Assembly: GCF_029227915.1 (NCBI RefSeq)
Contig: NC_079880.1
Span: forward strand, 16,758,001-16,822,000
Source of the DNA: Hydractinia symbiolongicarpus
Lineage: Eukaryota; Cnidaria; Hydrozoa; Anthoathecata; Hydractiniidae
Direction of reading: 5' to 3'
DNA length: 64,000 bases
Shown: positions 30,629-41,412 of the stretch, in pieces
Layout of the letters: every line of letters begins with the position of its first letter
How positions within the stretch are numbered: the first letter of the stretch is position 1
Notes under the pieces: model-generated
What the model saw: only the letters and a program-made list of their open reading frames with translations
What the model was told of the DNA's origin: nothing
The model's database searches: none
Position numbers and translations under genes: made by a program

Positions 30629-33337
30629 ATGCCTGGTGAAAATTGTGCTATATATGGATGCTCTGTATCGAGGAGAAATAAAGACATCAGTATTTTCAAA
30701 GTTCCGTTGCTAAATAATGAAGTAAACAAAAAATGGGGAAAGGAGCTCATCAATATCATCACGAAATATAGGGAGGTAGATGACGAGCTGAGACGTCGCA
30801 TTTCCACGTTCAAATTGTTTATTTGTGAACGTCATTTCTCGGAGGATCAAATATGGGTTTACCCAACTCGAAAAAGTTTGAAAGAAGGAGAACTACCACA
30901 TCTGAATCTTCCACAAAAATCTGGCAATATTTCGACCTTAGCCTCTCCACCTCGATCGAACACTTCGATACAAAAACGTGAAGATTTCCAAATTTTACAA
31001 GATTTTTCACCACCACCTTCTCCAACCACCATATATAGAAATTTTGTTGACTTCAGTCAACGTGTTTCAAAGCTCTCGTTGGGTAGATGTTGGCATATTG
31101 ACACTCAAGACTCACTTGTTGTTGTTACTTGTTTATCACCAGACCACATCATCCCAAAATTTGAAATATTCATTGATCGATCCCTTTCATTTTATTTAAG
31201 AATATTTGGATGGATGTTACCAGATGACCATGATTTGCATATCTTATACAAAAAATCCTTTCTTAATACAACACTCTCCAATTTCATAAAAGAACTCAAT
31301 AGTTATGAATTATGTATTGGTATCACCGCTCCAGATTGCAATAATAGTAGAGAGACAAACTTCCAAAAGCATGTCATTCCTAAAAAATTCAACTATCTAG
31401 ACTATCAACAAAAGTCCTTTCAGTCAAATCTCCATCAAGACCAGTATTTTCGTTCAAATATGTGTCGTATGTTAATTCTATCACCCAAACCTAATCCTTG
31501 TGGAAAGTGTACATCGCCTAACATTTCATTCAAATCAGCTACTGTCCGTAAAGAAAGGAAGATGCTTGAACCTGCAAAGTTGAAAGCACCAATCAAGTTC
31601 ACATCACCGGACCGTGTCAAATTAACCCTTCAGAGTCAGCGTTTGGAATGTAAACAACTGGCAAGCCAACTGTCTGAAATGAAAGCTGCTATTCAAGCAC
31701 ATGGTGGTAATGTTACTTCTGAAATGAGCTCTGATTTTGTAACCTTATTCAGTGGATGTGATAAAAAAAATGTACCACCTTTTATGAAATTGTTCTGGGA
31801 GGAGCAGCAAAAATATCTCCAATCTTCATCACTAACCAGTGTCAGATATCATCCAATGATCATAAAGTTCTGTCTTAATCTTGCTGCAAAGTCTTCTTCT
31901 GCTTATTCAGATCTCAGATATGACCCTAAAACTGGCAGTGGTATGTTGGTTCTTCCTAGCCTGCGAACACTTCGTGATTATAGAAACTACATACGACCAA
32001 CAAGAGGATTTAATCATGAAATCATCAATGATCTAGCAAAAAAAACTACTGCATTTTCAGACATTGAGAGATATACCATAATTCTGTTTGATGAGATGAA
32101 AATACAGGAGGATTTAGTTTGGGACAAGTATACTGGTGAACTCATTGGTTTTGTTGACCTTGGTGATATTCATACAAATTTTGCCACACTCAAATCTGTC
32201 AAAGAAATTGCTACTCATGTTCTCGTGTTTCTTGCCAAAAGTGTTGTTAATCCTCTTTCATATAGTATTGCAACATTTGCTACAACTGGAATAACTTCCT
32301 ATCAAATCATGCCTATATTTTGGAAAGCTGTTCTTTACCTTGAAAAAATAAATTTGAAAGTTATCGCTGCAACAGCTGATGGTGCTTCTCCAAATAGACG
32401 CTTTTTCAGAATGCATAGGCATTTAGATGGTGTCCATGACAGTGATGTAGTTTATCGTACTAAGAATATTCATGCTAATGATGGTCGATTTATCTATTTT
32501 TTTGCTGATGCTCCACATCTCATCAAAACATCACGCAATTGTCTGTTTAATTCTGGTTCTGGTCGAGCTACCTGTTATATGTGGAATAGTGGATTTTATG
32601 TTCTTTGGAGTCATATCACACAACTCTATCACAATGATCTCGAGAGTGGTTTGAAGTTGGTCAATAAATTAACAAATGATCATATACAGCTAACACCATT
32701 TTCAGTAATGAAAGTTCGTCTTGCAGCTCAAGTTCTCAGTGAAACTGTTGGCAAAGTTCTCAATCAGTTTGGTCCACCTGAAGAAGCTGGTACTGCACAA
32801 TTTTGTCTAATGATGGATAGTTTTTTTGACTGCTTGAATGTGAAAAACACTGTCGAACATGAGTTGAAGAGAAAACCATTTCTAAAACCTTATCAGTCAG
32901 TTGATGATGAACGCTTTGCATGGTTGGACGGTTTTCTCTCCTATTTCACCTTATGGAAAGAGTCAATTGAAGAGCGTGGTGATAATTTTACAAAAAATGC
33001 CAAATCAAATATGTTTGTTTCCTGGCAAACACATGAAGGGCTTAAGATTACAGTTAACTCTCTCAAAAAAGTAGTGAAATTCCTTTTACAACATGGTGTA
33101 CCGTACATTCTTTCTGAACGGTTTTGTCAAGACGATCTGGAAAATTATTTTGGTAGGCAGCGTGCCATTGGATCGCGACGTGACAACCCATCGGTGAGAG
33201 ACGTTGGATATAATGATAATACCATAAAAGCACAATTTTCTGTAAGACCAATTGCTGGGAATGTACAAGGATGTGGTAGCAAATTCAACATGATAGATGA
33301 CACCCCATTACCAAAAAGAAAAAAGTCTACACTTTGA
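30629..33337 (+). CDS. P-element transposase (THAP9-like)
   Basis: Cuts and pastes the P element. I choose the ATG at 30629 (MPGENCAIYGC) because THAP domains begin there; the frame is open 40 codons further upstream. This gives 902 residues without introns. The THAP zinc finger occupies about residues 1-95: the Cys pair is in ENCAIYGC, then Trp in KKWGKEL and the Cys-His pair in ICERHF. A leucine-rich helix near 335-360 may dimerise. The RNase H-like core has Asp in IILFDEMKI, Asp in ATADGASPNRRF, the family signature FADAPHLIKTSRNC and the acidic pair in QDDLENYFGRQR. The gene is intact and sits in an element with perfect TIRs, so it may be active or recently so. Confidence 0.92.
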   Translation: MPGENCAIYGCSVSRRNKDISIFKVPLLNNEVNKKWGKELINIITKYREVDDELRRRISTFKLFICERHFSEDQIWVYPTRKSLKEGELPHLNLPQKSGNISTLASPPRSNTSIQKREDFQILQDFSPPPSPTTIYRNFVDFSQRVSKLSLGRCWHIDTQDSLVVVTCLSPDHIIPKFEIFIDRSLSFYLRIFGWMLPDDHDLHILYKKSFLNTTLSNFIKELNSYELCIGITAPDCNNSRETNFQKHVIPKKFNYLDYQQKSFQSNLHQDQYFRSNMCRMLILSPKPNPCGKCTSPNISFKSATVRKERKMLEPAKLKAPIKFTSPDRVKLTLQSQRLECKQLASQLSEMKAAIQAHGGNVTSEMSSDFVTLFSGCDKKNVPPFMKLFWEEQQKYLQSSSLTSVRYHPMIIKFCLNLAAKSSSAYSDLRYDPKTGSGMLVLPSLRTLRDYRNYIRPTRGFNHEIINDLAKKTTAFSDIERYTIILFDEMKIQEDLVWDKYTGELIGFVDLGDIHTNFATLKSVKEIATHVLVFLAKSVVNPLSYSIATFATTGITSYQIMPIFWKAVLYLEKINLKVIAATADGASPNRRFFRMHRHLDGVHDSDVVYRTKNIHANDGRFIYFFADAPHLIKTSRNCLFNSGSGRATCYMWNSGFYVLWSHITQLYHNDLESGLKLVNKLTNDHIQLTPFSVMKVRLAAQVLSETVGKVLNQFGPPEEAGTAQFCLMMDSFFDCLNVKNTVEHELKRKPFLKPYQSVDDERFAWLDGFLSYFTLWKESIEERGDNFTKNAKSNMFVSWQTHEGLKITVNSLKKVVKFLLQHGVPYILSERFCQDDLENYFGRQRAIGSRRDNPSVRDVGYNDNTIKAQFSVRPIAGNVQGCGSKFNMIDDTPLPKRKKSTL

Positions 33338-33356
33338 ATGAAGCACACAACAAAAC

Positions 33357-33816
33357 GGCTATTTTTATAGCCACACATTTGAAAAAATGTTATTAATTGG
33401 CAATTTTATCTAGTTCTCTTTATATTGTGGGACTGGAGATGCTTTGTTCTACCATTGGATCACTTTAGGAGATGGTTATTGGATGAGTATGTATGTTTAT
33501 TTTTTCTATGTCCCATCTATCTATTATTTTGTGAAAGCTATTAGCTATGGAAAAATTGCAATGTTGTCACTTTTTCAAAACGCGTCAGAATTACTCACGC
33601 ATATATTTACAGGAAAATCAGAGGAATCCTGATATCTTAAATTGACCGTAAATGAAGTAACAGGATTTCTCACACGGCACCTCTAAATCGTACTGTGAGG
33701 GATCCTGATTTTTGTCTGAAGTTCAACCAGAAAAAAAAAAAAAGGAATGAATTTTTATTGTGATTTTTAGCCATGTGTAATGTTTTTTTATCACATGTGT
33801 GGCTATAAAAATAGCC
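33357..33816. repeat. inverted repeats between the two convergent P-element genes
   Basis: A 21-bp sequence containing GGCTATTTTTATAGCC at 33357-33377 recurs exactly inverted at 33796-33816. They lie just beyond the transposase stop and the stop of the opposing gene. The intervening 420 bp have an A-run (33731-33743) and no gene. The arms could form hairpins in either transcript near the 3' ends; whether this is functional is unknown. Confidence 0.7.
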
Positions 33817-33857
33817 ATTGTGGCAGATTTTATAGTTCATGCCCGGAACTAGATGAA

Positions 33858-35109
33858 TCAGTGACCCATGTCTTTGCTGCTACTGGCTTTTTTAATTTCA
33901 GTTCTCAATGATCTTTTCTTTGCAAGTTTTTTAGCAGCCTTATGTTTTTCACGTATGTCTCTAGCATAGGAAAAGCTGCAAACTCTTGTAAACATAGTAA
34001 GCATGTGTTCCAGAAGATTCATACTGACTTCTTTACTGACTTGTGGATCAATGGTATAACAGACACTTTTGAAATTGGAAAGTACAGAACAGTTTTTGAG
34101 CATATTTTTAACAAGGTCTTGACAATTTAGTGTTGTGCTGAAATTTGAAGTTTTCAACCGAAACATTTTTTCACATTCTCGAAAAAGTTCTTGTATTTGT
34201 TTGTTCACTCTCCACAAGCCACCACGGTCGCGGATATTGATCAATGTCTGTGAATCATCACAGTCAACTTTGCATGCTTGTAGGATTGATACAGCCTGTT
34301 TGTTGAATTCACTTTGTTGAGACTTTTTCGAAAAACGGAATTTTGTATAAAGCTTGTGAACGATAAATCCAGCCACATATTGCAGGCTTTTTTGTTCATT
34401 CTCCGAGATAGGTGTTACAGCTTCAGTTACAAAATCGACAACTTTATCATTACCCGAAAGATGAATTAAAACATGATTTGCAAGTTCTGTTAGAATAATA
34501 TTGCTCAAAGTAGTGTCCTCAAATTTTGATGGAAGCAAGTTATCTTTCAATAGACCATAAAAGTTTGCATAAAAATCTTCTGCATGTTCCCAAAGTTTGA
34601 CCGCATCATCATTAGAAACTTTGATATCACGAAACACTTCCCTGGTTGATTTGGGTAAACATTGATCACCAAGGCATATCTCAGCACTCTTCGTGATAAG
34701 TACTTTCAACTTCAAAGGGTGTAGCTTTTTCAAAATTTGTTCTTCTTTAGTAAGTTTTGGTAATGAAGAACCAGCATTCGTCGATATTTCAGGAGTAACT
34801 TCAGTAGTGTGTGACATTGCGATGTCTAGTCAGGCCACGTTGTGATTTACAAATTTTATCACAATCCTGACAAGGATACCCAACTTCTTCGTAAGCTTCC
34901 ACTTCCGTTATCACATCATCTAATTCCACATTAAAATCCACATCTTCATCAAGAAAACCGCCTTCAAGTAACTCAAATAAATCATCAAGATCTTCGCCTG
35001 CAAGGTAGTCTCCTCCTGCATGCGCCGCCATTTTGAACTTCTGTGCAGGATGAGCGAGCCGTCCCAGGCTGATTGAGGATAGTTCGCGTAAACAATGCCG
35101 ACGGTCCAC
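33858..35109 (-). CDS. second P-element gene: C2H2 finger plus conserved C-terminal domain
   Basis: This gene is convergent to the transposase and inside the same TIRs. The first frame (35109-34801; likely start ATG at 35035, MAAHAGGDYL) is acidic and ends with one C2H2 finger, CQDCDKICKSQRGLTRHRNVTH. A second frame (34817-33858, 319 residues) overlaps it by 17 bases and carries a helical domain with LQYVAGFIVHKLYTKF, which resembles the C-terminal part of P/THAP transposases. The frame change may be an error, a recent frameshift, or expression by two starts or frameshifting. Its role is unknown; a DNA-binding partner or regulator of the transposase is an inference. Confidence 0.6.
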
Positions 35110-35149
35110 GCAACTAGACTATCTTTTTTTCTTGTGACTATGTTAACAT

Positions 35150-37008
35150 GTAGTAGTTCTGGTACCTTAAGTGTAGTGATTTTTGTTGTTCTAGATGTTC
35201 TGACTAAAATGTTTTTGTTTATGACATTTTGTCTTAATTAAGAAAAGTTTCAACTTTTTTGAGGGAGCACAACACCGAAAAAAGGGCATATATCAATAGA
35301 CATATATATACCAAAATAATTAAATTCTGCAAACTTTGATTTTGTCGTTCACCTCTCATCTTTTATATTTTGATTAAACTTTTGAGGAAAATCATAGGAA
35401 TTATTTAGAATTTGTATTTTGTGTTGCAAATTTAGTGCAAAAATTGACGTAAAATGAACTGTTAAATTGATTGTTATTGTTTTAACATGAATTATGACTC
35501 AAATTTGTTTTTGCATTACTAATTTGACTAATTAGCCTAAAAAATTTGCCAATTGGTTTTACACTCTGTTCTTTTTTATATATATTTTATGTGAACATAG
35601 AAGTACAAAAGTAAAGTTAGAAGCCACAAGAAGTTACTTCGAAAGTGAAGAGTGGAGCTAAAAGTAGTAAAGAAAAGTTAGAAGTAGAAAATGAAAGCTT
35701 CGGCTTAAAGTAGATTGGGATTCACAATTAGTAAGAACTTTTTAGATGTTTTTAGACGTTATGTTTTATGTCCCTAGAGTTACGTGTCAGGCAGACTCGC
35801 ATTTGGCAGGAAAAAGTCACTTAAAAGCTTCAAATTCTTTATATTTTACCGCATTTTTTATAAAAAAAATCTAGCATATTTTTTTACACTTTTTTGCATA
35901 ATTAATGTTATCAAACAAATGTGCTAGCGAAACTTTTGGTTTGTTGAACTTACTGCAAATGTCATAATTTTTATATTGCTATTGTTTCTCTTTATATGTG
36001 TTTTACTAAGCATAAATAGCTAGCTGGCGTCTTCCCAGTTTAACTATATTTAACTCTGTACCTGTCTTATCTAATGTTACCTTCAAGCTCCATATCTAAA
36101 CCTAGCTAGCTAACTGATGATTAATGTTGTTATTCCTCTTTTAGCTATTTATATCCACCTTAGTAGTCAAACTTAGGGATCTTATTTGGGCACGAATTAT
36201 GATGTAACAAGCCACAAAATCTTTCAAAGACTTATTGAACTTTTAGGGTAGTGTGAGGAAAAAAATTACTTTAAGAGGAATGATTTTGAAAAAAAACTAA
36301 AGTGTGTGCGTTAATTGGAGTAAGTTTTATTGTTTTGTTGTTGACATCCTGTTAAACTTCTGTGAGCTCGCATGTAAATTACAAGGTTATATATTTTTAT
36401 AAGGGTAGTGGTTGATATTTTTACAAAGGTTGTTGACATTTTTTAAGAAATTTACCTGGGTTTTTTACATTTGTGGTTAAAATTTCTCAGCAGAGAATAG
36501 TATGTTTGTGTTGCAAACTGCTGTTTTTTAAATGCTGTGTAAACTTTTGTGGAAAAAGACCACTTGCAAAATACTGAAAGAACACATTTTTGTGCAATTA
36601 GACTGTGAGCTGTTGTGTAAGTTGGATTTTTTTTATATTTTGTTTTATAAACGTTTTTAAAGCTTTAAACTAACTGTAAGTAATGTATGTACGGGAATAA
36701 ATAATTGGTGATAATAAAAAATTACTGAATGTTCAGACTGAAATGGAATGGTCCTCCCATATGCAAGTATATATACTAAAAATAATAATTTGATATTTTA
36801 CACTTTTCAAGTTAAAATTAAAACTTAAATGACTGCTTTGTCTGAGTTGAATTTGATAGGTTTCATATCAATTTTGTGGAAGATTTTATGGGTGAAAACA
36901 ATATAAAACATGCCAATTGAACTGATTTTTGTTCATATTTTGATTTGTTCCTCAGAAACCTTTGTGTTCTACAATTATTGTAAACTTTTGTGAGGAAGGA
37001 CCATATAG
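35150..37008. other. AT-rich non-coding stretch
   Basis: No gene recognised. TAGC runs occur near 36018 and 36105, and purine-rich AGAAGT-type repeats near 35608-35690. It ends at the (GTAA)n tail of the LINE fragment. Confidence 0.5.
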
Positions 37009-37018
37009 TAAGTAAGTT

Positions 37019-37056
<38 letters not shown>

Positions 37057-38192
37057 TACATTTATTTGTTAAGTTAGATTACAAAAAATAAACTTTTTAA
37101 AAAAAATAAATTGTCTAGAGTATAAATAATGCAATAATCTAACCTAACAGAAGAGCTAGTCAAATAGATAAATCTAATCAAGAACTAGCCCCCCTGTCAA
37201 CAAAAAAAAATAAGATAGACATATATATATATATACGTGGTAGAAATAAATTAGAAGACAAAGACAAAACAAACAAAAAAACACAAGAAAAACAAACAAA
37301 AAATCAATAAATGAAATAAGATAAACAAAAATTAAACAAAATTAAATAAAAAAATATAGCTATATATATACAAAAAATGAATAACTAATTAAACTTAAAT
37401 TTAAATTTAAGTGTAGCAAATAAATTATTAGTTTATATATATTCCTTATAAGTATTTACTTACCAATTGATTTGTAATTATTTTTTTGCACTGGTTTTTG
37501 GATAGTGATGACAGCTTTTTATCACTGTGTTGGTTATTAATTGTATTCCAGCAACGGATTGATTGATATTTTATACTATAAATTCCATACCAAGTGGTAC
37601 TAACATTTGGAAGTATTAGGTTATTGTTTGATGCATTTCTAGTATTATGGGTATGAGTATTTGTAACCAGAGTGAAAATGCCTTGCAGAGGTTTAGGCAA
37701 ATTTTTATGATAATGATCATACGCAAATAAAAAGTCTTTCAGCTTAATTGTGTCAGGAAAAGTAAGTATTTTGGATTTATTAAATAATAGAGAAGTAGGG
37801 CTGTTTGCAGGTTTGAAGTTCATAATTTTAATTGCTTTATTTTGAAGGGAGATAATTCTATTCAGGTAGGTGCTTTTGTTATGTCCCCATATTTGACATC
37901 CATAAGTTAGATGTGATGAGAAGATAGCATGATATATATTAGTTAAAATATTATAGGAAACATAGTGTCTTATTTTAGATAATATCCCAATGGATCTGGA
38001 TAGTTTTACTTTAAGATTATCTATGTGTATATGCCATTTTAAATGTTTGTCCAGAGTGATCCCTAAATATTTAATAGATTCAGAAGGTAAAATTTTATGG
38101 CCGTTGATTTTTATTTTGATATCATAGTCAATAGATTTGTTTGGATGGGTAAAAAGGATGATTTCTGTTTTACTAGCATTTAGGGATATTTT
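37009..38192 (-). mobile_element. 5'-truncated CR1/L2-like LINE, 3' end only
   Basis: Minus-strand copy of the last ~250 codons of ORF2 (38192-37446) and the 3' UTR, ending in a (CTTA)n tail (37009-37056, read as GTAA on plus). It is nearly identical to 57574-58716 of the full-length copy; I noticed one amino-acid change (LNASKTEI against LNTSKTEI). The break near 38192 is typical 5' truncation during target-primed reverse transcription. High identity suggests recent activity of the family. Confidence 0.9.
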
Positions 38193-38580
38193 CAAAATAA
38201 TGATTTTTGTTGATTTGAAATTTACTCCTTGCTCATTGCTTTTTCGACATTTCAGTTTAAAATGTTTGGTAAAGTCAGTAGGGATCATTAGACAAAAAAA
38301 TTGTTTTGTTAACTGGTTAATTTTTACATTTTGTGCATATTTTCGCGGCGAAAAATCCTTGACATCACCACCTCGTTTCCAAGTTATTTAGCCTCAAAGT
38401 TTTAAGTGCGCTGTAATGGCTTCAGTAATTTAGTATAGGATATTAACGTTAAAGTAGTGTTATTGACGTCGCGCCATAACGTCAGAAAATTTAACATTTT
38501 TTCGGCGACATCAAAGGAAAATGACGATATCCACTTTGCCTGTTACAAACAGACACAGTCTCTGTATTATTATAAGAGAT

Positions 38581-39442
38581 AGTCGTTAACCCGTGGAACA
38601 ATCCACGAGAATTAGCCAACGAAATTATTTCGCGCATATGTTATCAAATTATTTGGCGCACCTGTTATGAAATTACTCTGCGGTAGTCATGGTCCCTGAA
38701 AATATACAATTATAGGTATGAAATCAGTACAAACTACACACTTTTTATTTTTTTTATGGTATAGTGTTTCGGAAGTGGTGTTACGCCACTTTTCATGTAA
38801 AATTCATATATTTAACAATAATTCGCACTTTTTTACGACCTGATTGAGGTTAAGAAAGAGGCTTCTCTTGCAAATAGCTTATAAAAATCAAATTTGACAT
38901 TTTCTTACACTTTTTGTTCAGTTAAAAACATAAGTTTCGGGAAAAAAATTAAGCACATCCAGCTTTATTGTTGTCAAAAAAATAAAAATGGTTGAATATG
39001 AAACAAAATTTTACAAAATAATATTCAAATTCATGTTTAGAAGAAACAAAAAATCACTTACTAAATCCTTCTAAAATTTATTGTTCTTCTCCTATAATCA
39101 AAAACTTGTTTTTGTTAATTTCCTTTCAAAGGCGCGAATAATTAAAGCTTCTTTAATAAAATAGTAGACAACGCAATGTTAATTGTCCGCAACTTTGTTT
39201 GCCCGTATAGTTATTTATAACAAAGAAACTGCATCGAAGAAACAATAAAAGTTAATTAACCATGAATTTTGTATAAAAACTTTTTAAATTAAACTTTTGA
39301 ACTACGCAAAAGACAAAATAAAAATAAAACTTTAAAATAGCGTAGCAAAAAGATCAGAGAGCTGTGCGCAATTTCGTGCGTGGTTAACACAAGTCGCTTT
39401 TGACGCACGAACAGAGACGAAATACGGCTATTATTAAAGAGA
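38581..39442 (-). mobile_element. Helitron unit, ~862 bp
   Basis: The 3' end hairpin (CCGTGGAACAATCCACG) starts at about 38591 and the CTAG has lost its C (GAGATAGTCG). The 5' end at 39442 is TCTCTTTAATAATAGCCG. The 5' subterminal part around 39370-39410 (GTGCGTGGTTAACACAAGTC) matches that at about 58806-58830. The interior is AT-rich and non-coding. It is older than its neighbours, judging by its degenerate ends. Confidence 0.55.
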
Positions 39443-40152
39443 CTAGTCGATGGCCCGTGGAAAAATCCACGGGTCCGCCCATCCTTTTTATACCACTTAA
39501 GCGCGTCTCGCGTTTGGCTGACGTTGAACACTCTGTGGAGCGCTTAATAAACTATGCCACATGATCAGGTGGAGCGCTTTAGTACAGGTATACAGTATGT
39601 CGTAAATTAAGTGAAGCGCATACACCATTATAGTCTTGCGACTGTAACATATTTTTTAAAAATTATTTCCCCCGAATAAATTAAAAACACAGTTTACAAA
39701 CAACAGTCGGTACCCCATCATAGCAAAAACAATCAGTCAATATTTTTTATTTTGCAGAATAAGTTTTTGTGAAAGTTAAAAAATTTATCGTGACACTGGG
39801 CTAAGCGCTTACTACAGTTAAACCGTGTTGCACAGGCGTATAGGAATAATACGCCTTTAAAAAAAAACTTTCTCACAGACTCTGTTTAAAAACAACACAA
39901 CAGAGCCGAGCGGTTAGCCCAGGTAAACATTGTTGCACATCCATACAGACGTGATTACCGAGAAAGTTTAAAAATGAATTGTCACATTGGGTTGACCCCT
40001 TAGTACAGGTAAACCACGTTGTACGTGGCGCATAGGCGTAACAGCCTTTACCAAAAACAACAGTCTGTTTTTAACCCTGGGCTAACCGCTTAGTATAGTT
40101 ACGCAGAGTTGAACAGGCGTATAGGCGTAATACCCCTTTCCAAAAAACTTCA

Positions 40153-40614
40153 ACGAGGGTGCTGATAAGCCGCATACGCCGTAAAAAGGGCAGGCGGTTT
40201 CGGACGAGTTCGGCGTTTTAAAAAAAAATCAAGTATTTGCCCGAAAACCTCCGAATAGACCCGAACAATGCCCGAAAAAGAAAGAAAAACAGACACTAAT
40301 GATTCAAAAAACTGTAAAAATTAAAATAAACTTGCTATGTGGTAGCGAAGCTCTTAAAAGAACTGTTTTTGATTTAAAATAAGATTTACTTGATAAATAA
40401 CTTATATATAAACTTTATAACTCCTTTATCTTCAGGTGCCTTCTTCTAACTATCGTCCGCATGGTATGTTACAAGGAATTGCATTTCGGAAATGTTCCCG
40501 GCGAGTTCGGGAAAGTGCGGGCGGTTTCCGGGTGACAACCGCCAGTTTAATTCGAAAAGTCGCCCGAACTCGCCCTTATATATGCGGGCGTTTGCGGCTT
40601 ATCGGCACCCTCTT
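40153..40614. mobile_element. hAT-like MITE (462 bp)
   Basis: Terminal inverted repeats of about 28 bp with three mismatches (left begins ACGAGGGTGCTGATAAGC, right complement AAGAGGGTGCCGATAAGC) are flanked by an exact 8-bp duplication AAACTTCA (40145-40152 and 40615-40622). Subterminal motifs around CCCGAA/TTCGGG recur in both halves. Eight-base duplications fit hAT. There is no coding sequence. Confidence 0.8.
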
Positions 40615-41412
40615 AAACTTCATTGCAACTTCAGTTTTAATGAAAACACAGGGAACAGCCTTTCATTACCGGTTCAGCTAAAATAATATGTCAGTCATTT
40701 TATTTGCACAAAAAGTTTTCAGGAAAAAATAATAAAAGATGTAGCTACCTAGCTAACTGCATTTAGCATAACACTTTTTGTTTAAGAATATTGTTGTAGC
40801 CAAACTGCATTTTTATACTCTCACTTTCTAGCCAAAGATAGGAGCTAGCTAAATGGCTACAGTCTCAACACAAAAATAAATGGTGGGTAGGATAAAAACT
40901 GTTATACCATACAGAATAGTAATAAGTAAGGTTCTAGCTAGCTAGCCTCCAAAATCTACGTTCCTAGCCAATAATCCTAAAACTGGTGCGTTTAAGATCT
41001 GTATGTGACTAAAAACGTGACAATATATTTATCTTAACATTTTACAACATACAAAAAAACAATATTACAAAAATAAAAAGCTTATAGATATGGCGCGCCT
41101 GAGGGGACAAAATTAAAAAAATATTTTGTTATTTAAAAAAAGAATATTTTTGTAAAAAAACAGTTTTTTTGAAGAAAATACTTATTTTTTGAAATTTTTA
41201 AAAAATAATAATGAAAAAACAACAACGAATAAACAAAAAGATATAAAAACAATTTGATTTATTTTATTGTTCATTTTTTTGAAAAAAAATGAAAAACAGT
41301 TGGAGAACATTTTTGTCCGACGGCCAGGCTCTATCAATCAATCATTTTTGTTCGACAGCGTAACCTGTTCTGCAAATTATTACTTTGTTCGCCCTCCTGT
41401 GGCACTCCTAAA

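Larger units (their letters stand above)
30434..35142. mobile_element. complete P element (4,709 bp)
   Basis: Terminal inverted repeats of 29 bp (30434-30462 and 35114-35142, beginning CATAGTCACAAGAAAAAAAG) with no mismatch are flanked by a 7-bp direct repeat TTAACAT (30427-30433 and 35143-35149). Subterminal inverted repeats around CCTGCACAGAAGTTCAAAAT lie near 30527-30550 and 35027-35050. The element carries an uninterrupted THAP/P-type transposase gene and a convergent second gene. P elements usually make 8-bp duplications, so 7 bp is slightly unusual or one flanking base has changed. Confidence 0.9.
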
